A DNA stretch of 34,971 nucleotides from an uncultured Candidatus Melainabacteria bacterium (GTDB lineage Bacteria; Cyanobacteriota; Vampirovibrionia; Gastranaerophilales; Gastranaerophilaceae), in NCBI GenBank assembly GCA_934692295.1, contig CAKUTL010000013.1, positions 1 through 34,971 of the forward strand, written 5' to 3'. The notes beneath the pieces are model-generated. The model searched no databases, was not told where the DNA came from, and worked only from the letters and a program-made list of their open reading frames with translations. The position numbers were made by a program, and so were the translations under genes. Below are positions 16,952-24,727 of this stretch, in pieces. Within the stretch, counting starts at the first letter, position 1; every line of letters starts with the position of its first letter.

Positions 16952-16975
16952 CAAGATATTTTTTGCTAAATCTTG
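16952..16975. promoter_or_regulatory. Palindrome between the GntR-like regulator and umuC-like gene
   Basis: CAAGAT, 12 bases, ATCTTG, perfectly inverted arms; an overlapping alternative is AGCAA...TTGCT. It lies about 50 bases before the regulator start and before the divergent polymerase gene, a sensible place for an operator. Function not shown. Confidence 0.3.
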
Positions 16976-17003
16976 TAGTTTTATTACGAAGATTAAATTT
17001 AAT

Positions 17004-17030
17004 TTGACTAACATCTTAATATGATAAATA
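17004..17030 (+). promoter_or_regulatory. Possible promoter giving a near-leaderless umuC-type mRNA
   Basis: TTGACT, 15 bases, TAAATA. The transcript would start at about 17037, right at the ATG (17039), and no Shine-Dalgarno sequence precedes that ATG. The -10 box is weak, so this is tentative. Confidence 0.35.
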
Positions 17031-17038
17031 CTTAAACT

Positions 17039-18250
17039 ATGAATAAACAAAAGGTCATAGCTCTGGTAGATTGTGATTCGTTTTTTGTGTCTTGTGAGCA
17101 AAAAAGAAATCCTAAACTCAAAAAACAACCTGTTTGTGTGCTTTCAAATAGCGAAGGATGTGTAATTTCTCGTTCTAAAGAAGCAAAGAAAATGGGGGTT
17201 AAGATGGGCGAACCGTTTTTTATGGCTAAAAAAGACCACCCAAAAGCAATCTATATAGTTGCAGACCACGATTATTATGCTCAAGTTTCTCATGATGTTA
17301 TGGGAATATTAAAAGATTTTAGCCCCTATGTTCAAATTTATTCTATAGATGAAGCATTTGTTGACCTCACAGGGCTAACCAAACTTTATAGAAAAAATTA
17401 TTACACCCTAGCAAAATATTTAAGGCAAAGAATTTTTGAAGAGGCTGATATTCCGGTGTCAATCGGGATAAGTTCAACTAAAACACTGGCAAAACTCGGA
17501 TCTGATAAAGCAAAATCTAAACCAGACGGAGTTTACCTAATCGGGAAAAGGAAAATACCTAAAGAACTGAATAACACAAGAATTGAAGAAATTTGGGGGA
17601 TTGGACGACATCTGACAACGAGGTTAAAACAAAACGGAATTATCACAGCAGAAGAACTTGTCCAAAAACAAGACAAATGGCTTGATTCTAAAATTGGAAT
17701 TCATGGGTTGGAAATGAAACACGAACTAACAGGACAAATGATTTCACCTGTCGTTAATGATGAAAGAATGCCCAAATCTATCCAAAACACAAGAGCTTTC
17801 GGAATTTTCACCTCTGATTTCAATTTCATCAAAAATGAACTTAATAAACACATCCACACGTCATGCCGAAAGCTACGCAAGTACGACACAAAATGCCTTC
17901 AAATTGGAGTTATGTTGAGAACAAAAGATTTTAAAGTATTTTCAACGAGCCAAGACCTACTTTCTCCGACAGATTTTGAACTGGAAATTTCAAACATTGC
18001 AGTCGAACTTCTAAAAGAAATCTACAATCCTAATATATTATATAGAAGTACGGGAGTTTACTTAGGCAAAATCGGAGAACAAGGAACAGAACAACTTAGC
18101 CTATATTCAGACACAACAATCGAAACTAAAAAGAAAAATCTTGCAAAATGTTTTGACAATTTAGAAAATAAATTTGGCAAAAATATTATACAAACAGGAT
18201 TTCACTATAAAAAAGAAAAAATGCAAAAGAAAGAGGACAAATCTAAATAG
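17039..18250 (+). CDS. umuC: Y-family DNA polymerase, UmuC type
   Basis: A 403-residue translesion polymerase. Catalytic acids are in place: Asp11 in ALVDCDSFF and Asp104-Glu105 in YSIDEAFVDL. The blocks CVISRSKEAKKMGVKMGEPFF and VSIGISSTKTLAKLGSDKAK are those of UmuC rather than DinB. A helix-hairpin-helix thumb (IWGIGRHLTTRLKQNGI) and a little-finger domain follow, and the C-terminus is Lys-rich. No umuD is adjacent, so the partner is either elsewhere or not needed. I see no clear SOS box. Start taken at 17039 as the first Met before the conserved N-terminus. Confidence 0.93.
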   Translation: MNKQKVIALVDCDSFFVSCEQKRNPKLKKQPVCVLSNSEGCVISRSKEAKKMGVKMGEPFFMAKKDHPKAIYIVADHDYYAQVSHDVMGILKDFSPYVQIYSIDEAFVDLTGLTKLYRKNYYTLAKYLRQRIFEEADIPVSIGISSTKTLAKLGSDKAKSKPDGVYLIGKRKIPKELNNTRIEEIWGIGRHLTTRLKQNGIITAEELVQKQDKWLDSKIGIHGLEMKHELTGQMISPVVNDERMPKSIQNTRAFGIFTSDFNFIKNELNKHIHTSCRKLRKYDTKCLQIGVMLRTKDFKVFSTSQDLLSPTDFELEISNIAVELLKEIYNPNILYRSTGVYLGKIGEQGTEQLSLYSDTTIETKKKNLAKCFDNLENKFGKNIIQTGFHYKKEKMQKKEDKSK

Positions 18251-18295
18251 CAAATTTTATTTTCAGGGGTTTTAAAAATAAAAGAAGGGGTAAAA

Positions 18296-18745
18296 ATGTC
18301 ATATTTTGATTATTCTCATTATCCAACATTCAATAGTAACAGAAATGATGCCTACAAAGCTCAACTTGTTTTAGATAGCTTTTATAAACCCGATGCAGAA
18401 GGTGTTAAAGCATACACAAAGCATCTCCAAAATTGTTGCGACAATCCTGCGATGGGAATGCTTTTAACCCACAATATAATGAATGATTCCGGCATAAATT
18501 TTCCACGAACTTATTCCAGAAATAAACATCTCTTATATAAAAATCCAGAAATAAAAAAATTGGCAGAGAATTTTAACAACAAAATAGAAAAAGAATGTTA
18601 TCCGCAAAGTTGGAAAGCAAGAGAATTTGTAATTAAAAGTAATAGAGTCGGAATGGAAGGTGTAATGCCGGTTAAGCATAACCTGTCAAGAGAACTGTTT
18701 AGAATATATAATGCAATTTATCAATGTATTAGGAAAATAAAATGA
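18296..18745 (+). CDS. Unknown soluble protein, first of an overlapping pair
   Basis: A 149-residue protein of no family I recognise, with a good ribosome site (GAAGGGGT). It is helical and Cys/Asn-rich (LQNCCDNPAMGMLLTHNIMND), with no signal peptide and no membrane segment. The C-terminus is basic (IYQCIRKIK). Its stop overlaps the start of the next gene by 4 bases (ATGA), a sign of coupled translation. Confidence 0.7.
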   Translation: MSYFDYSHYPTFNSNRNDAYKAQLVLDSFYKPDAEGVKAYTKHLQNCCDNPAMGMLLTHNIMNDSGINFPRTYSRNKHLLYKNPEIKKLAENFNNKIEKECYPQSWKAREFVIKSNRVGMEGVMPVKHNLSRELFRIYNAIYQCIRKIK

Positions 18746-19101
18746 GAATAGCAAGAATATCAACAAATAATTTCACCTCTTCAACAACACAAGTAAATAA
18801 ACCAAATGAAAACTCAACCGATTTTTTAAAAATGTTTCATGACAAAGCAAAAAATTCGGCAGATATGACAGATTCAATTCTTGTACCTCGAACAATTTTC
18901 AAGGGTTACCTTGGAATTATGGCAGGCACAACCCTTTTAACACTGAGTTCATTTACAGGAAAGCATCCTAAAATCAGCAAACCGTTAGGGATTATAGGAG
19001 CATTAACCTCTTTATACGGAACTTGGGCATTCGTAAGACCATTTATTGTGAAAGATGCGAAAGGTGTTCAAACAGCACAAGACATTGAAGCTGGGAATTA
19101 A
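18742..19101 (+). CDS. Small membrane protein with N-terminal tag
   Basis: A 119-residue protein with two membrane segments at about 53-70 (GYLGIMAGTTLLTLSSF) and 82-100 (LGIIGALTSLYGTWAFV). The N-terminus MRIARISTNNFTSS resembles the short tags of other small proteins here. Coupled to the gene before it by a 4-base overlap. Its end meets the convergent gene at 19098. Function unknown. Confidence 0.68.
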   Translation: MRIARISTNNFTSSTTQVNKPNENSTDFLKMFHDKAKNSADMTDSILVPRTIFKGYLGIMAGTTLLTLSSFTGKHPKISKPLGIIGALTSLYGTWAFVRPFIVKDAKGVQTAQDIEAGN

Positions 19102-19715
19102 CCTTTTTTATCAAATTTTATTCTAATTGGAACTAATAATTGGTAATTATGAATTATACCTTTTCTTTGTAAATAACAAGCAACTTTATTTACAAAACTC
19201 AAATCTTTGCCAACAGTTTTCATATCCGTATAGCTGGAGTCGAAATTGTAAATATCATAAACATAGCCTGAAACAGAACCATCAGGATTTTCTTTCAAAC
19301 CTGTTATGGTACAACCATTAATTGCACGCTTCAAATCCTGTGTATCATTTGCACTTACAACAAATTTAGATTTTCTATTGCCATTTTTATCTACAATTCT
19401 ACCGGCTTTCCAATCAAGAACGGCTTTTTTGATATTTGCAGAATTAGACAAAGATTTTGATAAATCACTATTTTCTGAATAAACTAAAATTCTATCTATT
19501 TTTGACTTTGGTAGTTTTAACTTTTCACGAAGAGCCTTAACATCAGCGTTCTTTTTAACCGAATATTCTTTGTTTGTTTTCAAAGATGAAGGATTCGACA
19601 AGGAAATATCCATCAGCGAACGAGCATTAGGGCAATTTATATTTACCCCTGAATTAAAATTTTTAAGAATCATTTCTGGTGTCCAGATAACTGGATATAA
19701 CATTGTCCCCGGCAT
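19098..19715 (-). CDS. Unknown protein, 205 residues
   Basis: A soluble-looking protein with a good ribosome site (GAGG, 8 bases before the ATG). The N-terminal 60 residues are Ser/Asn-rich; a Lys-rich helical middle follows (ADVKALREKLKLPKSKIDRI), then a compact C-terminal part with aromatic beta-like strands (GYVYDIYNFDSSYTD, HNYQLLVPIRIKF). No signal peptide, membrane segment or catalytic motif is obvious. Stands alone between convergent and divergent neighbours. Confidence 0.68.
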   Translation of the reverse strand: MPGTMLYPVIWTPEMILKNFNSGVNINCPNARSLMDISLSNPSSLKTNKEYSVKKNADVKALREKLKLPKSKIDRILVYSENSDLSKSLSNSANIKKAVLDWKAGRIVDKNGNRKSKFVVSANDTQDLKRAINGCTITGLKENPDGSVSGYVYDIYNFDSSYTDMKTVGKDLSFVNKVACYLQRKGIIHNYQLLVPIRIKFDKKG

Positions 19716-19917
19716 AAAAATTTCCTCGTATATTAATAAAGGAATTCTCTAAAGCAAAAATGCTTAAAATCTTAAATAAGTTAAGAATTATTAATCCTAA
19801 TAAAAAATTCTTTAGATAATTTTTATATAAAATAGCAAAAAAATTTTTCTTTTGGTTTAAAATATATGTTGGCGTTAAAAACATGCCACAATTAAAAATT
19901 TATTAACAGGAAAAATA
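19716..19917. other. AT-rich gap with small inverted repeats
   Basis: Divergent spacer between unknown genes. It holds TCTTAA-5 bases-TTAAGA near 19770-19790, and further inverted TTAAG-type segments, but no convincing RNA gene. Promoters for both sides should lie here; I cannot assign a clear pair. Confidence 0.4.
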
Positions 19918-20469
19918 ATGTCATTAGGTAGTACGTTTAAGAAAATTTGTGAATCAGTTGGGCGAGATAACAATCCGGCATATGCGGTAGTCGCTATTGC
20001 AACAGCAAAAGGACTTTGCCGTCCGCTATTTACAATGATGGATAAAAAAGAATCTCCGGAAACAAAAAAATATACTGCATTAAGAGAAGGGCTTACAGAA
20101 GTTATTGCAATCCCGACTTATTTGGCATGTGGTTACTTAGCCGGTAAAGGTGCAGACCTTGTTCAAGATGCAGAAAAGGCAAGTAAGGCTAAACATAACT
20201 TAAGATTTTTAGGTGTTTGTGTTGCCGCATTAGTAGTTATCCCAGGATTATGTTCCGTCGTTGTAAAACCTTTTACAGATAGAATTTTCCACGGGAACAA
20301 AAAAGACAACAAAGAAAATCAACCGGCAAAACTTGATATTACATCAAAGTCAGAACAAGTTGACATTACAAAACCGGAAGTAGCAAAAACAGGCAATATT
20401 GCACATACAGGAGCTTATCCGATGCAGCCAATTGCAAGTTTTAGAAATCAAGGAATGAGGGTAGGCTAA
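19918..20469 (+). CDS. Lineage-type membrane protein, DK-TKK cassette family (copy 4)
   Basis: A 183-residue protein showing the family cassette most clearly: GLCRPLFTMMDKKESPETKKYTALREGLTEVI (split here by position, residues about 32-63), then a membrane segment (AIPTYLACGYLAG) and a second (LGVCVAALVVIPGLCSVVV) ending in KPFTDRIF. The last 55 residues are polar and probably disordered. It has AGGA before the ATG and lies 1 base before the next gene, a paralogue. Function unknown. Confidence 0.7.
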   Translation: MSLGSTFKKICESVGRDNNPAYAVVAIATAKGLCRPLFTMMDKKESPETKKYTALREGLTEVIAIPTYLACGYLAGKGADLVQDAEKASKAKHNLRFLGVCVAALVVIPGLCSVVVKPFTDRIFHGNKKDNKENQPAKLDITSKSEQVDITKPEVAKTGNIAHTGAYPMQPIASFRNQGMRVG

Positions 20470-20470
20470 T

Positions 20471-21097
20471 ATGATAGGAGCAGTTCAATCTTTAATTACA
20501 AACCCTGCATTATACAATATGACACAAAGCACGGTTACTCAAATTACAACAGAAACTTGTTTGAAAGCTGTAGGCAGACCTGCATTCATTCTTGCAGATA
20601 AAGACATCGACCCGCAAACAAAAAAATTCTCATCTATTAAAGAATTTTTATACCAAATGACTTGTTTAGGAATTTATTTAGCTGCAGTTATGCCAATTCT
20701 TAAAAAAGGCACATTTGCAGTAGGTAAAAAATTATATAAAAATGAACCGGTATTCAAAGCATTCAAAAATTCCGGCGATTTTATGAAATACTACAAAATG
20801 GATGAAGCAGGAAAAGCGGCTAGATTAGAAGAAATTAACAAAAATCTTAAACCAGAAGAAAGATTTACAAAAGATAAAATTAATGAAGATTTTGCAAAAG
20901 GTTTAACAGAAATAACTTCTATTATTGGTTCTGTTACAGGTTTAGCTGTTGTAGCACCAATTCTTTCACATCCACTTATTCACCCTATATTGAAAACAAT
21001 GGGACTGGAAGAAAAGAAGACAGCTTCAAAACAACCGGAACAAGCTCAACAAAACCAAACACCTGAAACAGGATCAAAAATTAAAACAGTCGCATAA
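20471..21097 (+). CDS. Lineage-type membrane protein, DK-TKK cassette family (copy 5)
   Basis: A 208-residue paralogue of the previous gene. The cassette reads GRPAFILADKDIDPQTKKFSSIKEFLYQM, followed by a membrane segment (CLGIYLAAVMPIL), a Lys/Glu-rich insert of about 65 residues not present in the other copy, then the last membrane segment (SIIGSVTGLAVVAPILSHPLI) and a Gln-rich tail. Its start is 2 bases after the end of the previous stop, with GGGTA-type site GAGGGTAGG in the previous gene. Function unknown; likely acts together with its neighbour. Confidence 0.7.
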   Translation: MIGAVQSLITNPALYNMTQSTVTQITTETCLKAVGRPAFILADKDIDPQTKKFSSIKEFLYQMTCLGIYLAAVMPILKKGTFAVGKKLYKNEPVFKAFKNSGDFMKYYKMDEAGKAARLEEINKNLKPEERFTKDKINEDFAKGLTEITSIIGSVTGLAVVAPILSHPLIHPILKTMGLEEKKTASKQPEQAQQNQTPETGSKIKTVA

Positions 21098-21108
21098 TAA
21101 TATGCAGG

Positions 21109-21465
21109 CTATTCGCAAACGTGTTCAAGAGCCATCTCTAATAAGGTTTTAACGTGTTCATCACTCAAGGTATAATAGACATTTTTACCTTTCTTTTGAG
21201 AACGAACAAGTTTTGCAGTCTTTAAAACTTTTAGTTGGTGAGAAACAGCCGATTTTGTCATGTTAAGTAACACGGCTAAATCTCCAACGCACATATCACT
21301 TTGATCTAATGCCCAAAGAAGTTGAATTCGAGTTCCATCACCCATAACCTTAAAAAAATCAGACAAATCATAAAGCAAACCCATATCAGGCATTTTAGGC
21401 TTAACACTTTCGACAATTTCAGCATTTATAGGTTCACAATCAGATTTTTTAAATTCTGTAGTCAT
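21109..21465 (-). CDS. ArsR/SmtB-family zinc-type repressor
   Basis: A 118-residue protein. The start at 21465 has GGAG at 5 bases; an upstream ATG at 21612 would place the operators inside the gene. The winged helix is typical (VGDLAVLLNMTKSAVSHQLKVLKTAKLV, 60-87). Residues Asp102, His104, His115 and Glu118 sit exactly in the D-x-H-x10-H-x2-E spacing of the alpha-5 zinc site of SmtB-like sensors. Cys59 alone does not make an alpha-3 thiolate site. It should release DNA when zinc binds, freeing the divergent ATPase gene, and also control itself (operator at 21507-21520). Confidence 0.92.
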   Translation of the reverse strand: MTTEFKKSDCEPINAEIVESVKPKMPDMGLLYDLSDFFKVMGDGTRIQLLWALDQSDMCVGDLAVLLNMTKSAVSHQLKVLKTAKLVRSQKKGKNVYYTLSDEHVKTLLEMALEHVCE

Positions 21466-21493
21466 ATTTACTCCATCAATTCTCGTTGATTTT

Positions 21494-21521
21494 ATTATAC
21501 AACAAATGAACAGTTGTTCAA
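21494..21521 (-). promoter_or_regulatory. Promoter and operator of the arsR-type gene
   Basis: On the minus strand TTGAAC, 16 bases, TATAAT. The palindrome TGAACA-GT-TGTTCA (21507-21520) covers the -35 box and spacer. The sequence matches the TGAACA...TGTTCA style of SmtB/ArsR operators, so autoregulation is likely. Confidence 0.75.
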
Positions 21522-21558
21522 CTATGTAAATTTTAATTACAAATATTACTTTATACAA

Positions 21559-21588
21559 TTGACAATTGAATACATGTTCAATTATACT
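21559..21588 (+). promoter_or_regulatory. Promoter of the zinc ATPase with embedded operator
   Basis: TTGACA (21559-21564), 18 bases, TATACT (21583-21588). The spacer is almost wholly filled by AATTGAATA-CA-TGTTCAATT (21564-21583), a 9-2-9 palindrome with one mismatch. A bound repressor would block RNA polymerase directly. Confidence 0.8.
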
Positions 21589-21596
21589 ATAGATAG

Positions 21597-21612
21597 TTGA
21601 ACAATTATTCAA
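21597..21612. promoter_or_regulatory. Second operator copy before the zinc ATPase
   Basis: TTGAACA-AT-TATTCAA, a 7-2-7 palindrome with one mismatch, of the same type as the two operators upstream. It lies between the start of transcription and the ribosome site (GAAAGGA) of the ATPase gene, where it could add repression. Confidence 0.65.
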
Positions 21613-21628
21613 TTGAAAGGACGTATTT

Positions 21629-23503
21629 ATGTGCGAACACCATCACCACGAACACGAAGAAGAGAACAAAGAACAAGTTATACTTGCAAGAATAATATTT
21701 GCAGTCGTGCTATTCACAATTGCAATGGTATTTGCACAACATGCAATGATTAAAACAATACTCCTTGGCATTGCTTATATCATTGCCGGTTATGATATTT
21801 TATTTAAAGCCCTAAAAAATATCATCAAAGGAAAAGTGTTTGATGAAAACTTTTTGATGGGAGTTGCTACTCTTGGAGCAATTGGGATAAAAGAATATCC
21901 AGAAGCTGTAATGGTAATGATTTTGTACCAAATTGGAGAATACTTTCAAGATAGAGCAGTTGAAAAATCACAAAAATCCATAACCGACTTAATGGACATT
22001 CGCCCTGATTATGCAAATATTGAAAAGGACGGGGAACTGGTTAAAATTTCACCAAAAGAGGTTAAAATCGGCGAAATAATAACAGTCAAAACAGGAGAAA
22101 AAATTCCTCTTGACGGAATAATTGTTGACGGAACTGCAACACTGGACACATCAGCTCTAACAGGAGAATCAAAACCGAGAGAAGTAAAAGTTGGAGAAGA
22201 TGCAATTAGCGGTTGCATAAACACAAACGGACTATTAAAAATCAAAGTTAATAAAGAATACGGAGAATCTACAGTTTCTAAAATCTTGGAACTTGTTGAA
22301 CACGCAAGCTCTAAAAAAACAAAAACGGAAAACTTTATAACAAAATTTGCAAAAATCTATACACCGATAGTTGTTTTGGGAGCATTATTGTTAGCAATTA
22401 TTCCTCCTTTATTCTTTGGCGGAAATTTCACAACTTGGATAAATAGAGCATTGACCTTCTTAGTAATTTCTTGTCCTTGTGCATTGGTTATTTCCGTACC
22501 TTTAGGCTTTTTTGCAGGAATTGGCGGAGCATCTAAAGCAGGAATTTTAATCAAGGGAAGTTCATATCTTGAATTATTATCAAAACCTGAAACAGTTGTA
22601 TTTGACAAAACAGGAACTCTTACAAAAGGAACCTTCAACGTCATTAAAATCGAACCTCAAGGCGAAATTACAAAAGACGAATTATTAGAAACAACCGCAT
22701 ACGCAGAAAATTATTCAAACCATCCAATAGCATTATCAATCAAAAAGGCTTACGGACAAAACATTGATAAAAATAAAATCACAGAAGTTTCAGAAATCGC
22801 CGGAAATGGAGTTCGAGCAGAAATAAACGGCTGCACAATCTTAGTCGGAAATGAAAACCTTCTAAAAAATCACAACATTGAATATACAAAAACGAACGAA
22901 GTAGGAACAATTGTATATACAGCAAAAAACAATCAATATCTTGGTTACATCATAATTTCAGATGAAGCAAAAGAAGATGCAGCAACTGCAATTCAAAAAC
23001 TAAAAGAACTAAAATTGCAAACAGTTATACTAACAGGAGATTCAGAAAAAGCAGGAAACTCCGTTGCAAAAGAATTAAAAATTGACAAAGTATTTACCCA
23101 ACTTTTGCCAATTGATAAGGTCAATAAAATTGAAGAAATTATCGAAAGAAAAACCAAAAACAAAAATGTAATTTTTGTCGGAGATGGAATTAACGATGCT
23201 CCGGTTCTAACAAGAGCAGATATAGGAATTGCAATGGGCGGACTTGGTTCTGATGCCGCAATTGAAGCAGCAGATGTCGTTATTATGGATGACAAGCCAA
23301 CCAAAGTAGCCACAGCAATCAAAATTGCAAAGCAAACCCTAAGAATTGTCAAAGAAAATATCGCATTTGCACTCGGTATAAAAGTTCTATTCTTAATCTT
23401 TGGGGCTTTTGGATTTGTAACAATGTGGGGTGCAGTTTTTGCAGATGTTGGGGTAACATTGATTGCCGTACTCAATTCTATGAGGGCGTTAAAAGTTAAA
23501 TAA
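21629..23503 (+). CDS. P1B-type zinc/cadmium-exporting ATPase
   Basis: A 624-residue heavy-metal ATPase in the inner membrane. Landmarks: TGES (178-181), the metal-binding CPC (282-284), phosphorylated Asp326 in DKTGTLT, the HP dipeptide (365-366), GDGINDAP (518-525) and Asp606 in the last membrane segment (FADVGV), which marks the Zn/Cd (P1B-2) subgroup. In place of the usual N-terminal CxxC metal domain there is a short His/Glu stretch (MCEHHHHEHEEE). With the adjacent zinc-type repressor and shared operators the likely role is zinc efflux. zntA or cadA would be the usual names. Confidence 0.95.
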   Translation: MCEHHHHEHEEENKEQVILARIIFAVVLFTIAMVFAQHAMIKTILLGIAYIIAGYDILFKALKNIIKGKVFDENFLMGVATLGAIGIKEYPEAVMVMILYQIGEYFQDRAVEKSQKSITDLMDIRPDYANIEKDGELVKISPKEVKIGEIITVKTGEKIPLDGIIVDGTATLDTSALTGESKPREVKVGEDAISGCINTNGLLKIKVNKEYGESTVSKILELVEHASSKKTKTENFITKFAKIYTPIVVLGALLLAIIPPLFFGGNFTTWINRALTFLVISCPCALVISVPLGFFAGIGGASKAGILIKGSSYLELLSKPETVVFDKTGTLTKGTFNVIKIEPQGEITKDELLETTAYAENYSNHPIALSIKKAYGQNIDKNKITEVSEIAGNGVRAEINGCTILVGNENLLKNHNIEYTKTNEVGTIVYTAKNNQYLGYIIISDEAKEDAATAIQKLKELKLQTVILTGDSEKAGNSVAKELKIDKVFTQLLPIDKVNKIEEIIERKTKNKNVIFVGDGINDAPVLTRADIGIAMGGLGSDAAIEAADVVIMDDKPTKVATAIKIAKQTLRIVKENIAFALGIKVLFLIFGAFGFVTMWGAVFADVGVTLIAVLNSMRALKVK

Positions 23504-23513
23504 AAAATACTTT

Positions 23514-23553
23514 CTCTCAGTTCTTTGTTGTATAATTTAAAAAGGACTGGGAG
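23514..23553. promoter_or_regulatory. Long inverted repeat before the MFS gene
   Basis: CTCTCAGTTCTTT pairs over 13 positions (two G-T in RNA) with AAAGGACTGGGAG, with a 14-base loop holding TATAAT. The right arm contains the GGGAG ribosome site of the next gene. As DNA it looks like an operator around a -10 box; as RNA from upstream it would hide the ribosome site. Confidence 0.55.
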
Positions 23554-23558
23554 AAAAC

Positions 23559-24713
23559 ATGAGAAAATCAATATGCCTGTTACCCCTTGCGTTTGGCACA
23601 TTCGGGCTTGGACTAACTGAATACGGAATGATGGGAATTTTGCCTGATGTGGCAAAAACAATGAAAGTATCAATCCCACTTGCGGGAAACTTTATTTCTC
23701 TATACGCACTTGGAGTCGTTGCTGGTTCTATTCTTTTGGTATTATTTTCGAGAAAACAACCTCTCAAAAATATTCTCCTCGTTTTAGCAACTATTTTTAC
23801 AGTCGCAAACTTGTTATCATCTGTTGCTAATAACTATTATGTCCTATGTGCATTGAGATTTATTGCAGGATTACCACACGGTGCATTTTTCGGAGTTGGA
23901 GCAATTGTTGCAAGCAAATTAGCATCAAAAGATAAAGGAAGCCAAGCTGTTGCAACAATGTGTTCTGGAATGACATTTGCAAACCTTGCAGGAATTCCTT
24001 TCGGAACATATTTAAGCCACGATTATTCTTGGAGATTATTTTTCTTAATCATAGGCTTATTTGGGTTTATTGTATTTGTATCTATCAAAAAACTTGTACC
24101 CCAAGTTGCACCTCTTCCGGATACTGGATTTAGAGGACAATTTAAGTTTTTCAAATCTCTTGCCCCATGGTTATTGATACTTGCAGTAATTCTCGGAAAC
24201 GGTGGAATTTTCTGCTGGTACAGTTACATCAATCCGCTACTTGTTAATCTTTCAGGAATTAAACCGGCACTTGTTTCAAGTTTGATGATTTTTGCAGGTG
24301 CAGGCATGGTTATTGGGAACTTTATTGGCGGAAAACTTGCAGATAAGTTCAAACCGTCAATTGTTGCGGGTTACACCCAACTTCTTGCGGCAATCGCTCT
24401 TGTTGGGATCTTTTTCTTTGGTAAAAATCCAATTGTTTCTGTTTGTTTAATGACAATTTGCACGGGCTGTTTATTTGCAGTTTCTGCTCCGCAACAAGTT
24501 TTACTTATCAAAAACGCAAAAGGAGGGGAAATCCTTGGGGCATCATGCTCACAAATGTCATTCAATTTAGGAAACGCAATTGGAGCATTTGTCGGAGGAA
24601 TTCCAATTGCACACGGACTAGGTTACCAATATGTAGCTTTCCCCGGAGCAATTTTAGCGTTTATAGGCTTTTTAACCTTATTTTATTTTTATAAAAGATA
24701 TGAATGTGTATAA
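23559..24713 (+). CDS. Major facilitator superfamily transporter (DHA1/AraJ type)
   Basis: A 384-residue protein with 12 membrane segments. The N-terminal half matches the DHA1 drug/sugar efflux group: FGLGLTEYGMMGILPDVAKTM, then ALRFIAGLPHGAFFGVGAIVASKL. The cytoplasmic loops hold short basic motifs (SRKQPLKN, GGKLADKFKPS). Likely efflux of a small organic compound; the substrate cannot be named. GGGAG lies 5 bases before the ATG within an inverted repeat. It is followed closely by the PPC-domain gene, with 14 bases between, so they share a transcript. Confidence 0.88.
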   Translation: MRKSICLLPLAFGTFGLGLTEYGMMGILPDVAKTMKVSIPLAGNFISLYALGVVAGSILLVLFSRKQPLKNILLVLATIFTVANLLSSVANNYYVLCALRFIAGLPHGAFFGVGAIVASKLASKDKGSQAVATMCSGMTFANLAGIPFGTYLSHDYSWRLFFLIIGLFGFIVFVSIKKLVPQVAPLPDTGFRGQFKFFKSLAPWLLILAVILGNGGIFCWYSYINPLLVNLSGIKPALVSSLMIFAGAGMVIGNFIGGKLADKFKPSIVAGYTQLLAAIALVGIFFFGKNPIVSVCLMTICTGCLFAVSAPQQVLLIKNAKGGEILGASCSQMSFNLGNAIGAFVGGIPIAHGLGYQYVAFPGAILAFIGFLTLFYFYKRYECV

Positions 24714-24727
24714 CAAAAGGAGAAATA

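Noticed and set aside
18296..21097. Toxin-antitoxin or defence island among the small unknown genes
   Set aside because: Overlapping small genes suggested it, but two are membrane-cassette proteins and none shows a toxin, nuclease or antitoxin motif.
22993..23679. 228-codon minus-strand frame opposite the zinc ATPase
   Set aside because: The plus strand codes for conserved ATPase motifs across the same bases and no ribosome site is seen on the minus strand.
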